Assembly (NCBI GenBank): GCA_937889015.1
Contig: CALARR010000088.1
Coordinates: forward strand, 1 to 13,480
Reading direction: 5' to 3'
Source: an uncultured Planctomycetales bacterium
GTDB taxonomy: Bacteria > Planctomycetota > Planctomycetia > Pirellulales > Thermoguttaceae
Length of the DNA: 13,480 nt
In this document: positions 1 to 7,580 of the stretch, one piece after another
Layout of the letters: the number at the start of each line of letters is the position of its first letter
How positions within the stretch are numbered: the first letter of the stretch is position 1
The notes under the pieces: generated by a model
The model's database searches: none
What the model was told of the DNA's origin: nothing
The model's input: only the letters and a program-made list of their open reading frames with translations
Translations under genes and position numbers: made by a program

Positions 1-1900
1 CAGGCGTCAGCAATTGCACGGATTGGACCTTCTTGCCGGCCGGCACTTGCAGGTCAACCGCCACCTCGCTGACGGGGCCGTCGTCGCGGAAGTTGACCAG
101 GTGCAGCATGCGCCGCTGAGGCTGTTCGGTCAGTTCGCAGCACAATCCGGCGGCGGCGGGCAGGGGGAAGGGCAGGGACTTGACCTTCTCGCTGCCCAAG
201 GACCTGGCCGCGATGCTCAGCGGTGCGGGACCGCCGCAGGCCTGGTGGATTGCCGCCAGCCAGTCGCTGTCGGCCGCCGCGCGCACGACTTGCTTGGCCG
301 GCAGGTCGTCCAACGCCGGTTTCTTCCGCGGCAGCATCCACTCGTCGTGCGTGGCCAGCGGTCCGATCACGCACAGCCGGCCGCCCCCCTGCACGAAGCG
401 GCGGATCTGTTCCACAGTCCGATCGCCCAAGGCCGCGCAGCCGGCCAGCACGGCCAGCTTGTATTGCGGCAGCAGATCCAACTGCGGCTTGTAGAGGATC
501 TGGAACGGCCGGCGATGCAGGATCAGGGCTTCCTCCACCTGGCCCGTCAACCGGGCCGTGGCCGGCTCGCCGAAGACCATCGAGGGGAAACTACGGATGA
601 CGGCCAGGTCGGCCACCACGCGCGCATCGCGGAACAGGGCACGCTGGCGATGGAAGAAGCGCACGTAGGGCAGGACGGCTTCGTCGACGGACGCCGTCTG
701 GCCGGGCCGATTGACGATCTGGCCGTACTCGAACCAGCAGATGGCCCCCAGGCAGTCCAGGTTGAAGGCCAGCGACTCGGCCGCCTCCAGGGGCGACGTG
801 ACGTAGGCGAACATCGAGTTGTTCATGCGCCGCGTGACCTTGTAGGTGCGAATTCGCGACGTAAGCACGCCGGCTGCGTAACGCGGCTTGGCGCTTTCGT
901 CCCAAATCGCCTCGCCGCCGCTGAGCAGGCGGCCATGATCCACCGGCAGGATGATTGTCGGACGCACGCCGGCCGGATTGCACTCGACCAGGATGTCGCG
1001 GCGCAGCGAACGTGCGTAGCGATTCATATCGTGATACGAGTCGGCCAGCGACTGGCAGCAGAAATTCGTCCAGGCGCGCGCCAACAAGGGATCCTCCGCC
1101 TTGCCGGCAGTTGACTTGGGGTCGGCCGCCGTCGGCCGCGCGTCATGATAGCGCTGGGCCAGCTCCTTGGGGACCGACTTGGGCGGCTGAGCCGTGGCCG
1201 GATCGATGCCGTGTTGCCGGAGTTGCTCGGCCGAGAAGGTGGCTTGCACGTATTGGCGGAAACGCTCCGCCGAGTTGGCGTCGTAGCCCGGCCCGATGTT
1301 GTGGTTGTCGAAATGGATCAGGTCCGTCTGGATGTCTTCCACCGCGAAACGCACCAGTTGGCGATAGTAGGCCTGGGCCTGGGGATGGTTGCGGTTCCAA
1401 TAGTAGCGGTATTGGGCCTTGCCGTAGGTGACGGGCGAACCGTCGGGTTTCAGGAGGACCCAATCCTGGGCCTCGGGCTTCTCTTTGAAGAACAATTCCC
1501 AGATGAACGCGCCACTGTAGTTGTAGACGCCCACGCGCAGGCCCGCCTCGCGGCAGCGTTTGGCGAATTGCACGGCGTCGGCCATGCTTTCGCGCTCGGC
1601 CTGCATGCCGCCTCCCTTGTAACAGTGCATCATCACGAAGTTGACGCCCAGGGCCTTGAGCTGCGCGATCATGGCTGGACTCTGCTCGCGGTGATAAGCG
1701 GCGATCTGCTCGGCCGAGGGCGTGTAGCCTTCGCCCCCATCGCGGCGTACGCGGAACAAGAGCGGTTCCCAGCTTCCGGCCATCACGATCCCGTCTCGAG
1801 CCAGCCACTCCGGCCGCTGCTCGCCGGTCAACGTGAGCACTTCCGCCTGCGCGGCCGCCGCCAAACAGATCCAGGCCAACAAGGCTCTTGCGGTGAACAT
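1..1900 (-). CDS. Secreted TIM-barrel glycoside-hydrolase-like protein (3' end beyond window)
   Basis: The frame is open from the ATG at 1900 to the left edge: 633 residues are visible and the C-terminus is missing. AAGGA lies eight bases before the ATG and supports this start. The N-terminus is a clear Sec signal peptide (MFTARALLAWICLAAAAQA, probable cleavage before EV), so the product is exported. Residues of about 60-430 look like a (beta/alpha)8 barrel: a segment around 75-85 reads GVNFVMMHCYKGG, and a strand near 195 ends in LIHFDNHN, where acidic residues could be catalytic. Residues of about 460-530 (LAVLAGCAALGD, then IRRFVQGGGRLCVIGP) resemble the GATase-like trimerization domain that follows the barrel in GH42-type beta-galactosidases. 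No GH family can be assigned securely. The gene diverges from a XylR-type regulator, which suggests sugar-controlled expression. Confidence is high that it is a gene and moderate on the enzyme class. Confidence 0.8.
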   Translation of the reverse strand, partial: MFTARALLAWICLAAAAQAEVLTLTGEQRPEWLARDGIVMAGSWEPLLFRVRRDGGEGYTPSAEQIAAYHREQSPAMIAQLKALGVNFVMMHCYKGGGMQAERESMADAVQFAKRCREAGLRVGVYNYSGAFIWELFFKEKPEAQDWVLLKPDGSPVTYGKAQYRYYWNRNHPQAQAYYRQLVRFAVEDIQTDLIHFDNHNIGPGYDANSAERFRQYVQATFSAEQLRQHGIDPATAQPPKSVPKELAQRYHDARPTAADPKSTAGKAEDPLLARAWTNFCCQSLADSYHDMNRYARSLRRDILVECNPAGVRPTIILPVDHGRLLSGGEAIWDESAKPRYAAGVLTSRIRTYKVTRRMNNSMFAYVTSPLEAAESLAFNLDCLGAICWFEYGQIVNRPGQTASVDEAVLPYVRFFHRQRALFRDARVVADLAVIRSFPSMVFGEPATARLTGQVEEALILHRRPFQILYKPQLDLLPQYKLAVLAGCAALGDRTVEQIRRFVQGGGRLCVIGPLATHDEWMLPRKKPALDDLPAKQVVRAAADSDWLAAIHQACGGPAPLSIAARSLGSEKVKSLPFPLPAAAGLCCELTEQPQRRMLHLVNFRDDGPVSEVAVDLQVPAGKKVQSVQLLTP

Positions 1901-1923
1901 GGGGTTGATCCTTTTGGAGAGGC

Positions 1924-1949
1924 ACAAAGGGGCAAAGGTACAAAGGGGC
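1924..1949 (-). repeat. Direct repeat ACAAAGGGGC x2 in the 5' leader
   Basis: ACAAAGGGGC occurs at 1924-1933 and again at 1940-1949, a 16-base period, with a related AAAGG between them. It lies about 24 bases before the start of the minus-strand glycosidase-like gene and would sit in its mRNA leader as two GCCCCTTTGT boxes. Its function is unknown. It may be a small dispersed repeat rather than a regulatory site. Confidence 0.4.
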
Positions 1950-1983
1950 GTTCCAGCTTCCTTAGGCTAGGGTATGGCCCCGT

Positions 1984-2009
1984 TTGCGTAAAGTAGCCGC
2001 TTTGCGCAA
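1984..2009. promoter_or_regulatory. Inverted repeat in the divergent intergenic region, candidate operator
   Basis: TTGCGTAAAG (1984-1993) and CTTTGCGCAA (2000-2009) are complementary arms with a single mismatch, separated by six bases (TAGCCG). The element sits in the 206-base gap between the minus-strand glycosidase-like gene and the plus-strand XylR-type regulator. That is where an autoregulating, divergently acting regulator would be expected to bind. The binding assignment is inference. XylR-type proteins often bind direct rather than inverted repeats, which is a reason for caution. No convincing sigma-70 promoter was identified in the gap. Confidence 0.4.
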
Positions 2010-2106
2010 TTCCGAGGGCTATTTCACGCACACCCTTCCGGCCCGTGTTATCATGAAGGCGATGGCCGTCTGACTTACGTAATGACCTCCCAATGAGTCG
2101 TCCAGC

Positions 2107-3249
2107 ATGACACGCACGCGCGAGATCGCCCTGGCCTTTCCATTGGCGTCCGGGATGCACCAGGAGGTGGTTCGCGGCATCGTGGACTACGCGCAGCAGC
2201 GCGACGAGTGGACATTCCTGTCGGGGTCGGAAACGCTGGCCATGTCGGTGCTTTCGTTGAAAGGCTGGCCGGGCCACGGCGTGATCGCCAATGTGGTCAC
2301 GCGGCGCGAAGTCCGCGCCGCGGCCCGACTGGGAGTGCCGGTGGTCAATCTGTCGGGCGTGCTGGCCGATGCGGGCCTGCCGCGCGTGATGAACGACCAT
2401 CGGGCCATCGGCCGGCTGGGGGCAGAGCACCTGCTGGGGTGCGAGTTTCGGCGGTTTGCCTACTACGGCCTGAAAGGCACCTGGTACTCCGGCCAGCGCG
2501 GCCAGGGGTTCTGCGATCGCGTGCGTCTGGAAGGGTACCCCTGTTCGATTCACGAGACGGCGGGGATCAGCGAAACGGCGGGCACCTGGCACCGCTGGCG
2601 CGGCGAACTGCGCCGCTGGCTGGCCACGCTTCAGCCCCCCTTTGCCGTGATGGCGGCCCATGACTTCCTGGCACGCATGGTCGTCGACGTTTGCCGGCAC
2701 GAGGGCCTGCACGTGCCGCACGATGTGGCCGTGGTGGGCGTGGGCAACGACCTGCTGATCTGCGAGGCCTCGCGGCCGACCCTGAGCAGCGTGGCGCGGC
2801 AGGGAAGGGAGATCGGCTACCGCGCCGCCGAGTTGCTCGATCGGCTCATGGCCGGCCGGCGACCGCGGCAACAGGAGATCATCGTCGACCCGGCGGGCGT
2901 GGTGGGACGCCAGTCGACCGACGTGGTGGCGGTGGACGATCCGGACTTGAGCCGCGCCATGCGTTTCATTCGCGAGCGTCTGGGACAGCCCTTCACGATC
3001 GACGACCTGGTGCGCGAAGTGGCCGTATCGCGGCGCTGGCTGGAATATCGGTTCCGCGCCCGATTCGGCCGCTCGCCGCACGAGTACATCTGCGCGGCGC
3101 GCGTGGAACGAGCCAAGCAACTGCTCGTGGCCGCGCCCGAACTGCGAGGGGAAGAACTGGCGCGAGCCTGCGGCTTCGGCGGTCCGCGAAGTCTGCGCCA
3201 GGCGTTCGTCCGCTTGACCGGGAGCACGCCGCGACAGTACCGGCCGTAG
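2107..3249 (+). CDS. XylR-type transcriptional regulator (LacI-like sensor plus AraC DNA-binding domain)
   Basis: A 380-residue protein close in length to E. coli XylR (about 390). Residues of about 4-265 form a periplasmic-binding-protein-like ligand sensor of the LacI/GalR fold. The stretch VAVVGVGNDLLICEASRPTLSSVA near 215-237 corresponds to the conserved ND-x-CE segment followed by PxLSSV of XylR-like proteins. Residues of about 283-380 are an AraC-type domain with two helix-turn-helices (TIDDLVREVAVSRRWLEYRF and the later ELARACGFGGPRSLRQAF), ending in the usual TPRQYR. Such proteins bind a sugar and activate catabolic genes, so the neighbouring exported glycosidase-like genes are the likely targets. 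There is no good Shine-Dalgarno before the ATG. A five-codon ORF (ATG at 2093) overlaps this start as ATGA, but whether it is translated is unknown. The inducer cannot be read from the sequence. Confidence 0.9.
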   Translation: MTRTREIALAFPLASGMHQEVVRGIVDYAQQRDEWTFLSGSETLAMSVLSLKGWPGHGVIANVVTRREVRAAARLGVPVVNLSGVLADAGLPRVMNDHRAIGRLGAEHLLGCEFRRFAYYGLKGTWYSGQRGQGFCDRVRLEGYPCSIHETAGISETAGTWHRWRGELRRWLATLQPPFAVMAAHDFLARMVVDVCRHEGLHVPHDVAVVGVGNDLLICEASRPTLSSVARQGREIGYRAAELLDRLMAGRRPRQQEIIVDPAGVVGRQSTDVVAVDDPDLSRAMRFIRERLGQPFTIDDLVREVAVSRRWLEYRFRARFGRSPHEYICAARVERAKQLLVAAPELRGEELARACGFGGPRSLRQAFVRLTGSTPRQYRP

Positions 3250-3305
3250 CGTCCCGGCACCTCGTGTCCCTGTGAGGGGGGCTTCCTGCTCTCTCCGGCC
3301 AACGA

Positions 3306-3413
3306 ATGGACGTCCAATGGGTGCTGGGATACGGTATGATATACGCTGCCGTGCTGGTTCTGGTGGCGATCGTGGGCTGGGTCTGGATGTCCGGCCGATG
3401 GCGTCTGGCCTGA
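3306..3413 (+). CDS. Possible 35-residue single-pass membrane protein
   Basis: The ATG at 3306 opens a 35-codon frame ending in TGA. It begins MDVQWVLGYGMIYAAVLVL, continues with VAIVGWVWM and ends SGRWRLA. Residues of about 6-28 form one strongly hydrophobic helix, and the tail carries two arginines, the usual topology of a small inner-membrane protein with a cytoplasmic C-terminus. It fills the gap between the regulator and the PQQ-like gene on the same strand. Against it, no clear Shine-Dalgarno is present at normal distance; a GAGGGGGG run lies more than 20 bases upstream. I do not recognise a family. It could be a chance ORF. Confidence 0.4.
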   Translation: MDVQWVLGYGMIYAAVLVLVAIVGWVWMSGRWRLA

Positions 3414-3532
3414 GGGCCCATGCTCGCTGTTCGGCGAGCCGCGGCGCTGGGCAAAGCGGGGTCACAAGGCGCTGCCCTGCGCCGTGAATCGGCGGTTGGC
3501 ATCCGGATCATGCTCCCGCACGAGGTTCGCTT

Positions 3533-4891
3533 ATGGTGCTCTGTTCGTGGCTCGCGTTGTCGGTGCTCTCGGTCAGCCTGCCGGGCGAGGACTGGCCCGA
3601 GTGGCGCGGCGCCCAGCGTGAAGGCGTGTGGCGCGAAGAAGGGATCGTCGATCGGTTGCCGCCTGAAGGGCTTCCGGTCCGCTGGCGCGCGCCGGTCGGC
3701 CGCGGATTCTGCGGACCGGCCGTGGCCGAGGGGCGCGTCTACCTGATGGACCGTAGCGTGGACCAGGCGGCGGACTCCGACGTGAAGACCCAGTGGAACC
3801 ATCGCGACCGCACGCAGGGGGTGGAACGCGTGCTGGCCCTGGATGCGGCCACCGGCCGGCTGCTCTGGTCGCATGCCTATCCCTGTGTCTACTCGGTGTC
3901 CTACGGCTCGGGCCCGCGCGCCACGCCCACCGTGCGCGGCGACAAGCTCTACACGCTGGGAGCGATGGGGGACGTGCTCTGCCTGGAGGCGGCCACGGGA
4001 CGCGTGTTATGGCAGAAGAACCTCGTGGCCGACTACGGCGCCGAGGTGCCCCTGTACGGCTATGCCGGGGCCCCGCTGGTCGACGGCGATCGGCTGATCG
4101 TGGTCGTCGGCGGCGAAGGGCGGGCCGTGGTGGCCTTCGACCGCCACACGGGCCGCGAACTGTGGAAGGCGGGCAGTTGCTCCGAGCCCGGCTATTCCGC
4201 CCCACTGCTGCGCACGCTGGGAGGCAGACGGCAGATCCTGGTCTGGCACGCCGACGGCTTCCTCGGGCTGGAGCCCGAATCGGGGCGAACGCTGTGGACG
4301 CTTTCCTACCCGGCCCGCATCGGCATGGCGATCACCACGCCGGCGATCGAAGGCAATCGGCTGGCTGTCTCCAGCCAATATGAAGGGGTCTCGCTGTTCG
4401 AGTTCCCGCCCGGGGCAGCCGAGCCGACCGTGCTCTGGAATGCCTCGGCAGGCACCGTGCCGGAACGCGAGTGGAAGCCGTCGGGCTTCAACACCACGCT
4501 GAGCAGCGTGCTGCTGATCGACAATCACGTGTACGGCGTGTCGCTCTACGGCGAGACCTGCTGCCTGGACGGCGCGACCGGCCGGCGCGTGTGGACCACG
4601 CTGCAGCCGACCAGCGGCGGCAGCGAGCCGCGCGAGCGATGGAGCACGCTGTTCATGGTGCGGCATGGAGATCGCGTGGTGATCTTCAACGAGAAGGGCG
4701 ATCTGATCTTTGCGCGCCTCACGCGCGCCGGCTACGAAGAGCTCAGCCGCACGCACCTTCTGGACCCGGACATGCTCTCGGCCGGCAAGAATGGCCGTCC
4801 GGTGGTCTGGTCGCATCCGGCCTTCGCCTACCGCTGCGTCTTCGTGCGCAACAACCACGAGTTGGTGTGCCTGTCGTTGGCCAAACCGTGA
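3533..4891 (+). CDS. Secreted PQQ-binding-like beta-propeller repeat protein
   Basis: A 452-residue protein with a short signal-like N-terminus (MVLCSWLALSVLSVSLPGED) followed by DWPEWRGAQREGVW, the WPxWRG-type opening typical of the large planctomycete PQQ-like propeller family. GAGG seven bases before the ATG at 3533 supports the start. At least five blades carry the PQQ repeat signature, a beta strand followed by (D/E)xxTGRxLW: residues near 99-112, 147-160, 198-211, 242-255 and 341-354. The fold is an eight-bladed-type propeller that probably acts in the periplasm. Homology to PQQ enzymes does not show that it binds PQQ: no dehydrogenase active site was recognised, and most members of this group are of unknown function. 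It lies downstream of the XylR-type regulator and upstream of a secreted glycosidase-like protein on the same strand. Confidence 0.88.
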   Translation: MVLCSWLALSVLSVSLPGEDWPEWRGAQREGVWREEGIVDRLPPEGLPVRWRAPVGRGFCGPAVAEGRVYLMDRSVDQAADSDVKTQWNHRDRTQGVERVLALDAATGRLLWSHAYPCVYSVSYGSGPRATPTVRGDKLYTLGAMGDVLCLEAATGRVLWQKNLVADYGAEVPLYGYAGAPLVDGDRLIVVVGGEGRAVVAFDRHTGRELWKAGSCSEPGYSAPLLRTLGGRRQILVWHADGFLGLEPESGRTLWTLSYPARIGMAITTPAIEGNRLAVSSQYEGVSLFEFPPGAAEPTVLWNASAGTVPEREWKPSGFNTTLSSVLLIDNHVYGVSLYGETCCLDGATGRRVWTTLQPTSGGSEPRERWSTLFMVRHGDRVVIFNEKGDLIFARLTRAGYEELSRTHLLDPDMLSAGKNGRPVVWSHPAFAYRCVFVRNNHELVCLSLAKP

Positions 4892-4909
4892 CCGCAAACC
4901 GCGATCGCA

Positions 4910-5024
4910 TGCGCGAAACAGACTTCGATTGCGCGAAACGGGCACTTGCACACTGGCAGCGCAGCGGCTTAGAACGGTAGGTCAGGCACTCCGTGCCTGA
5001 CGGTTTGGGCGTGCTCTGTTTCGC
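4910..5024. promoter_or_regulatory. Cluster of three GCGAAAC sites upstream of the 730-residue glycosidase-like gene
   Basis: TGCGCGAAAC occurs at 4910-4919 and again at 4930-4939, exactly 20 bases apart (about two helical turns). A third copy is inverted: TCTGTTTCGC at 5015-5024 is the exact reverse complement of GCGAAACAGA at 4913-4922. Two direct half-sites about two turns apart upstream of a gene suit an AraC/XylR-type activator, and such a regulator is encoded nearby. Binding is inferred. Chance similarity in a GC-rich gap is possible. Confidence 0.3.
4981..5001. repeat. REP-like palindrome GTCAGGCAC / GTGCCTGAC
   Basis: Perfect 9-bp arms GTCAGGCAC (4981-4989) and GTGCCTGAC (4993-5001) flank a three-base loop TCC. 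The element sits in the 157-base gap between the PQQ-like gene and the next gene. No T-run follows, so it is not a classical intrinsic terminator. Its form fits a short dispersed palindromic (REP-like) element or a transcript-stabilising hairpin. The hairpin itself is certain; the role is inference. Confidence 0.6.
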
Positions 5025-5048
5025 ATCCCGTATGGGGAGGCACATCTC

Positions 5049-7241
5049 ATGACGATCGGCGCCAAGTGTTTGGTGTGCGGGGCCTTGTTGTTCATCGGGC
5101 CAACGGTCTTGGGAGCCCAGGACCGTCTATGGCTGGTTCGCGGCGGCCAATCGCAGGCCACGATCGTCGCCGGACGCGACGATGCCTATGCGGCGGGACG
5201 CCTGCAGCGCTGGCTGGCCGAGAATGCCGCCGCCCAGGTCACCCTGGAGCAGGCGGAGACGTGGGACTCCGCGCAACCGGGCACGGTGATCCTGGTGGGA
5301 TCGGCCGCTTCGAACCCGGCCACGGCTCGCCTGGCGAAGGACGTCGGCCTGGACCTGAGTCCCGAACGCCTCACCGCGCAGGGTTACCTGGCCAAACGCC
5401 TGGCGCACGCCGGCCGCTGCTGGATCGTCCTGGCCGGCGGCAGCCGCGACGGCTCCCTGTATGCCGTAACCGATCTGTTCAACTGGACGCTCGAACATCA
5501 GGGACGCGACGTGTGGCTGGAGGAACTCGATACGTGCCAGCAACCGCGCTTCCGCTATCGCTGGTTCTGGAACTGGGACCATCGCATGGATTGGGGCGGC
5601 CCGGGCACACCGGGCACGAAAATGGGCGGCGGCGGCAAGTGGCGCCGGCCGTCCGAGGCCTTCCGCATCGACTGCCAGCGCTGCACCGACTTCATGGCCG
5701 ACCACAAGTTCAACGGGCTGATCCTGTGGGGCTTTGCGCGCGACAGCCATGGCGGGGTCGAGGCCAGCCAGGCGGTGTGCCGCTATGCGCGCCAGCGCGG
5801 CGTGCGCGTCCTGCCCGGCGTAGGCACCAGCGGGTATGCCGGCTATTACTTTGAAGGCCAGCACCCCTTCAACGCCAATGCCTGGCTCGCCGAGCACCCC
5901 GAGTTGCGCGCCGTCGGCAAGGACGGAAAGCCGCACACGGCTCCCTGTCCTTCCAAGCAGGCCAACCAGGATTGGCTGGATCGCGGCGCCGAGTGGCTCT
6001 TCCAGACCTTCCAGATCGGCGGGGTAGACCTGGAAATGGGCGACTTCTTCGTCTGCTACTGCGGCGATTGCCAGCGCGCCCGGGCGGCCATCGCCTCCGC
6101 CGAGCCCGACTACTATAAGGACATGGCCATCTCGCACATGGTCACCCTGAAGACCATGCGCCGCTTGTCGCCCGAGGCCTGGCTGAGCTATGCGACCTAT
6201 ACGGGGTACACGCCGCAGATGGCCCAGGAGCGTCCGAAGTTCGCCTCGATGATCCCTGAAGACGCCCTCTGCCAGTGGACGCTCACCGGCATGTTCCGCC
6301 GCTGGCCGGCCGACCTGAAACCGCCGACACGGCACAACGTGGGCTACCTGCACTGGTGCAACACATCGACCAATACGGAAGACAATTTCTATCTGCGCGA
6401 AGTGCAGCAGATCTGCCAGATGGCGGCCGGCGCCGAATTCGAGGGGCTGGACACCTACGGCGAACTGCCCGACACGCGCCCCAACGCCGAGTTGTTCTAC
6501 CTGGCTTGGGAGGCCTTCCTCTGGCAGCCCGACATGTCGCTCGACGAGTTCATCGAGCGGCGCCTGGGCCGGCTCTACGGCGGCAGCCGGGCGGCCCGGG
6601 CACTGGTGGAGCTGATGCCGCTGGTGGCCAACGCTGCGCAACGGGCCAGCGTCGACAACTGTGCCCGGGCCTTGGCTCTGGCACAAACGGCGCGCGTATC
6701 GGCCGCGCCGCAAGGCCGCATGCGCTGGGATCGCCTGGTGGCCCAACTGGAGCGATTCCGGCAGACGGCCGAAAGGCACCTGGCCGAGCGCCGTCGCGAA
6801 CAGGAGGCGGCCCGGCAGGGCACTCATATCCCGGTGGCCTCGGTCAGGGCCAGCGACGAGGACCGTCAACGTCACTGGGAGGCGGCGAAAGCTATCGACG
6901 GCAGCGTCGAAGAACCGGCCGGTTACTGGCTCACCCAACGGGCTGATCCCCGGGAGGCCTGGATCGAGCTGACCCTGTCTGGGCCGGCCCAGATCAATCG
7001 CGTAGCCCTCTTCCACCAACTCAACGCCGGCCACTATCGCAGCCTGGATTACCGGATCCTCGTGCGCACAGACGGCCAATGGAAGCCGGTCGCCGAAGTG
7101 CAGAACAACCAGCGCGCCGGCTGGGTGGCCCACGACTTCCCGGCAGTCAGGGCCGATGCGGTGCGAGTGGAGATCACTCGTTCGGCGCATGGCAACCGGA
7201 TGGGCCTGGGCGAGATCGAGATCCGCTGGATCGCACCGTGA
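5049..7241 (+). CDS. Secreted glycoside-hydrolase-like protein with C-terminal F5/8-type (discoidin) domain
   Basis: A 730-residue protein. GGGGAGG eight bases before the ATG fixes the start. A signal peptide (MTIGAKCLVCGALLFIGPTVLGA) indicates export. Residues of about 25-165 resemble the GH20/GH67-type N-terminal alpha/beta domain (VILVGSAASN, then WIVLAGGSRDGSLYAVTDLFNW). Residues of about 170-560 form a TIM-barrel-like region with many aromatic residues. A strand at 327-332 reads DLEMGD, with Glu329 and Asp332 as candidate catalytic or metal-binding acids, and is followed by CYCGDC (Cys336, 338 and 341). Residues of about 596-728 match an F5/8 type C (CBM32-like) jelly roll: AIDGS near the start, then WIELTLSGPAQINRVALF, then VRVEIT, ending GEIEIRW. 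The whole suggests a carbohydrate-acting enzyme that attaches to glycans. The substrate is unknown and the enzyme class is not proven. Confidence 0.85.
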   Translation: MTIGAKCLVCGALLFIGPTVLGAQDRLWLVRGGQSQATIVAGRDDAYAAGRLQRWLAENAAAQVTLEQAETWDSAQPGTVILVGSAASNPATARLAKDVGLDLSPERLTAQGYLAKRLAHAGRCWIVLAGGSRDGSLYAVTDLFNWTLEHQGRDVWLEELDTCQQPRFRYRWFWNWDHRMDWGGPGTPGTKMGGGGKWRRPSEAFRIDCQRCTDFMADHKFNGLILWGFARDSHGGVEASQAVCRYARQRGVRVLPGVGTSGYAGYYFEGQHPFNANAWLAEHPELRAVGKDGKPHTAPCPSKQANQDWLDRGAEWLFQTFQIGGVDLEMGDFFVCYCGDCQRARAAIASAEPDYYKDMAISHMVTLKTMRRLSPEAWLSYATYTGYTPQMAQERPKFASMIPEDALCQWTLTGMFRRWPADLKPPTRHNVGYLHWCNTSTNTEDNFYLREVQQICQMAAGAEFEGLDTYGELPDTRPNAELFYLAWEAFLWQPDMSLDEFIERRLGRLYGGSRAARALVELMPLVANAAQRASVDNCARALALAQTARVSAAPQGRMRWDRLVAQLERFRQTAERHLAERRREQEAARQGTHIPVASVRASDEDRQRHWEAAKAIDGSVEEPAGYWLTQRADPREAWIELTLSGPAQINRVALFHQLNAGHYRSLDYRILVRTDGQWKPVAEVQNNQRAGWVAHDFPAVRADAVRVEITRSAHGNRMGLGEIEIRWIAP

Positions 7242-7306
7242 GCAGCCGCCAAGGATTGATCTCGGAATCGCCACATAGAGTTCCACTGGATGCGGGGCCC
7301 GGGACT

Positions 7307-7328
7307 CGATCGGCGTGTCGATCGTTTT
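7307..7328 (+). terminator. Candidate intrinsic terminator after the glycosidase-like gene
   Basis: CGATCG (7307-7312) and CGATCG (7319-7324) can pair around a six-base loop, and TTTT follows immediately at 7325-7328. The site is 66 bases after the stop codon of the 730-residue gene. The six-pair stem is weak and the T-run short, so the call is tentative. Confidence 0.35.
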
Positions 7329-7483
7329 AGGGAGCGATCCCAGAACCACCCCAGCCGCGTCGGGCGGCCCGGCAGAACTGAGTTGCCGGCCGGTTTTGGG
7401 GCCAGCTCTAAATAGGGGGAGGCGTGAAGAGGGATAGTCCCTGCTGTGGCCAGGCCTAGAATAACCGCGTAGTGTGCCACTTC

Positions 7484-7516
7484 ATCGGGGTCTGCGTGGG
7501 CTACGCAAGCCCCGAT
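7484..7516. repeat. Long imperfect hairpin
   Basis: ATCGGGG (7484-7490) pairs with CCCCGAT (7510-7516). Inside it TGCGT (7493-7497) pairs with ACGCA (7503-7507) around the loop GGGCT, leaving one two-by-two internal loop (TC opposite AG). CACTT at 7478-7482 and AAGTG at 7526-7530 could extend it further. There is no T-run. It may be a structured RNA element, a transcript end or a dispersed palindrome; the sequence alone does not decide. Confidence 0.5.
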
Positions 7517-7580
7517 ACAGCGGGAAAGTGTATCCTCACGAGGTCCGCTCGGAAAACGGCCGCTTCCGACTCGGAGACTC

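Larger units (their letters stand above)
7242..7580. other. Gene-poor stretch with inverted repeats
   Basis: No credible coding frame is seen in these 339 bases. The open frames that cross it are complements of the preceding gene or lack any recognisable domain. It contains a candidate terminator at 7307-7328, a smaller inverted repeat CCGGCA (7369-7374) with TGCCGG (7384-7389), and a longer hairpin at 7484-7516. Confidence 0.6.

Noticed and set aside
14..1114. 366-codon plus-strand frame at the left edge
   Set aside because: It is antisense to the signal-peptide-bearing minus-strand gene and shows no domain.
2093..2110. Five-codon leader ORF overlapping the regulator start (ATGA)
   Set aside because: It has no ribosome-binding site and is short enough to be coincidence, so it is only mentioned under the regulator.
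1828..3465. 545-codon open frame on the minus strand opposite the regulator
   Set aside because: It is the complement of a well-recognised XylR-type gene. Its translation has low-complexity Arg/Pro/His-rich sequence and no domain, as expected from GC-rich antisense frames.
5127..7349. 740-codon minus-strand frame opposite the glycosidase-like gene
   Set aside because: The plus-strand gene has a ribosome-binding site, signal peptide and recognisable domains. The antisense frame is open only because of codon bias.
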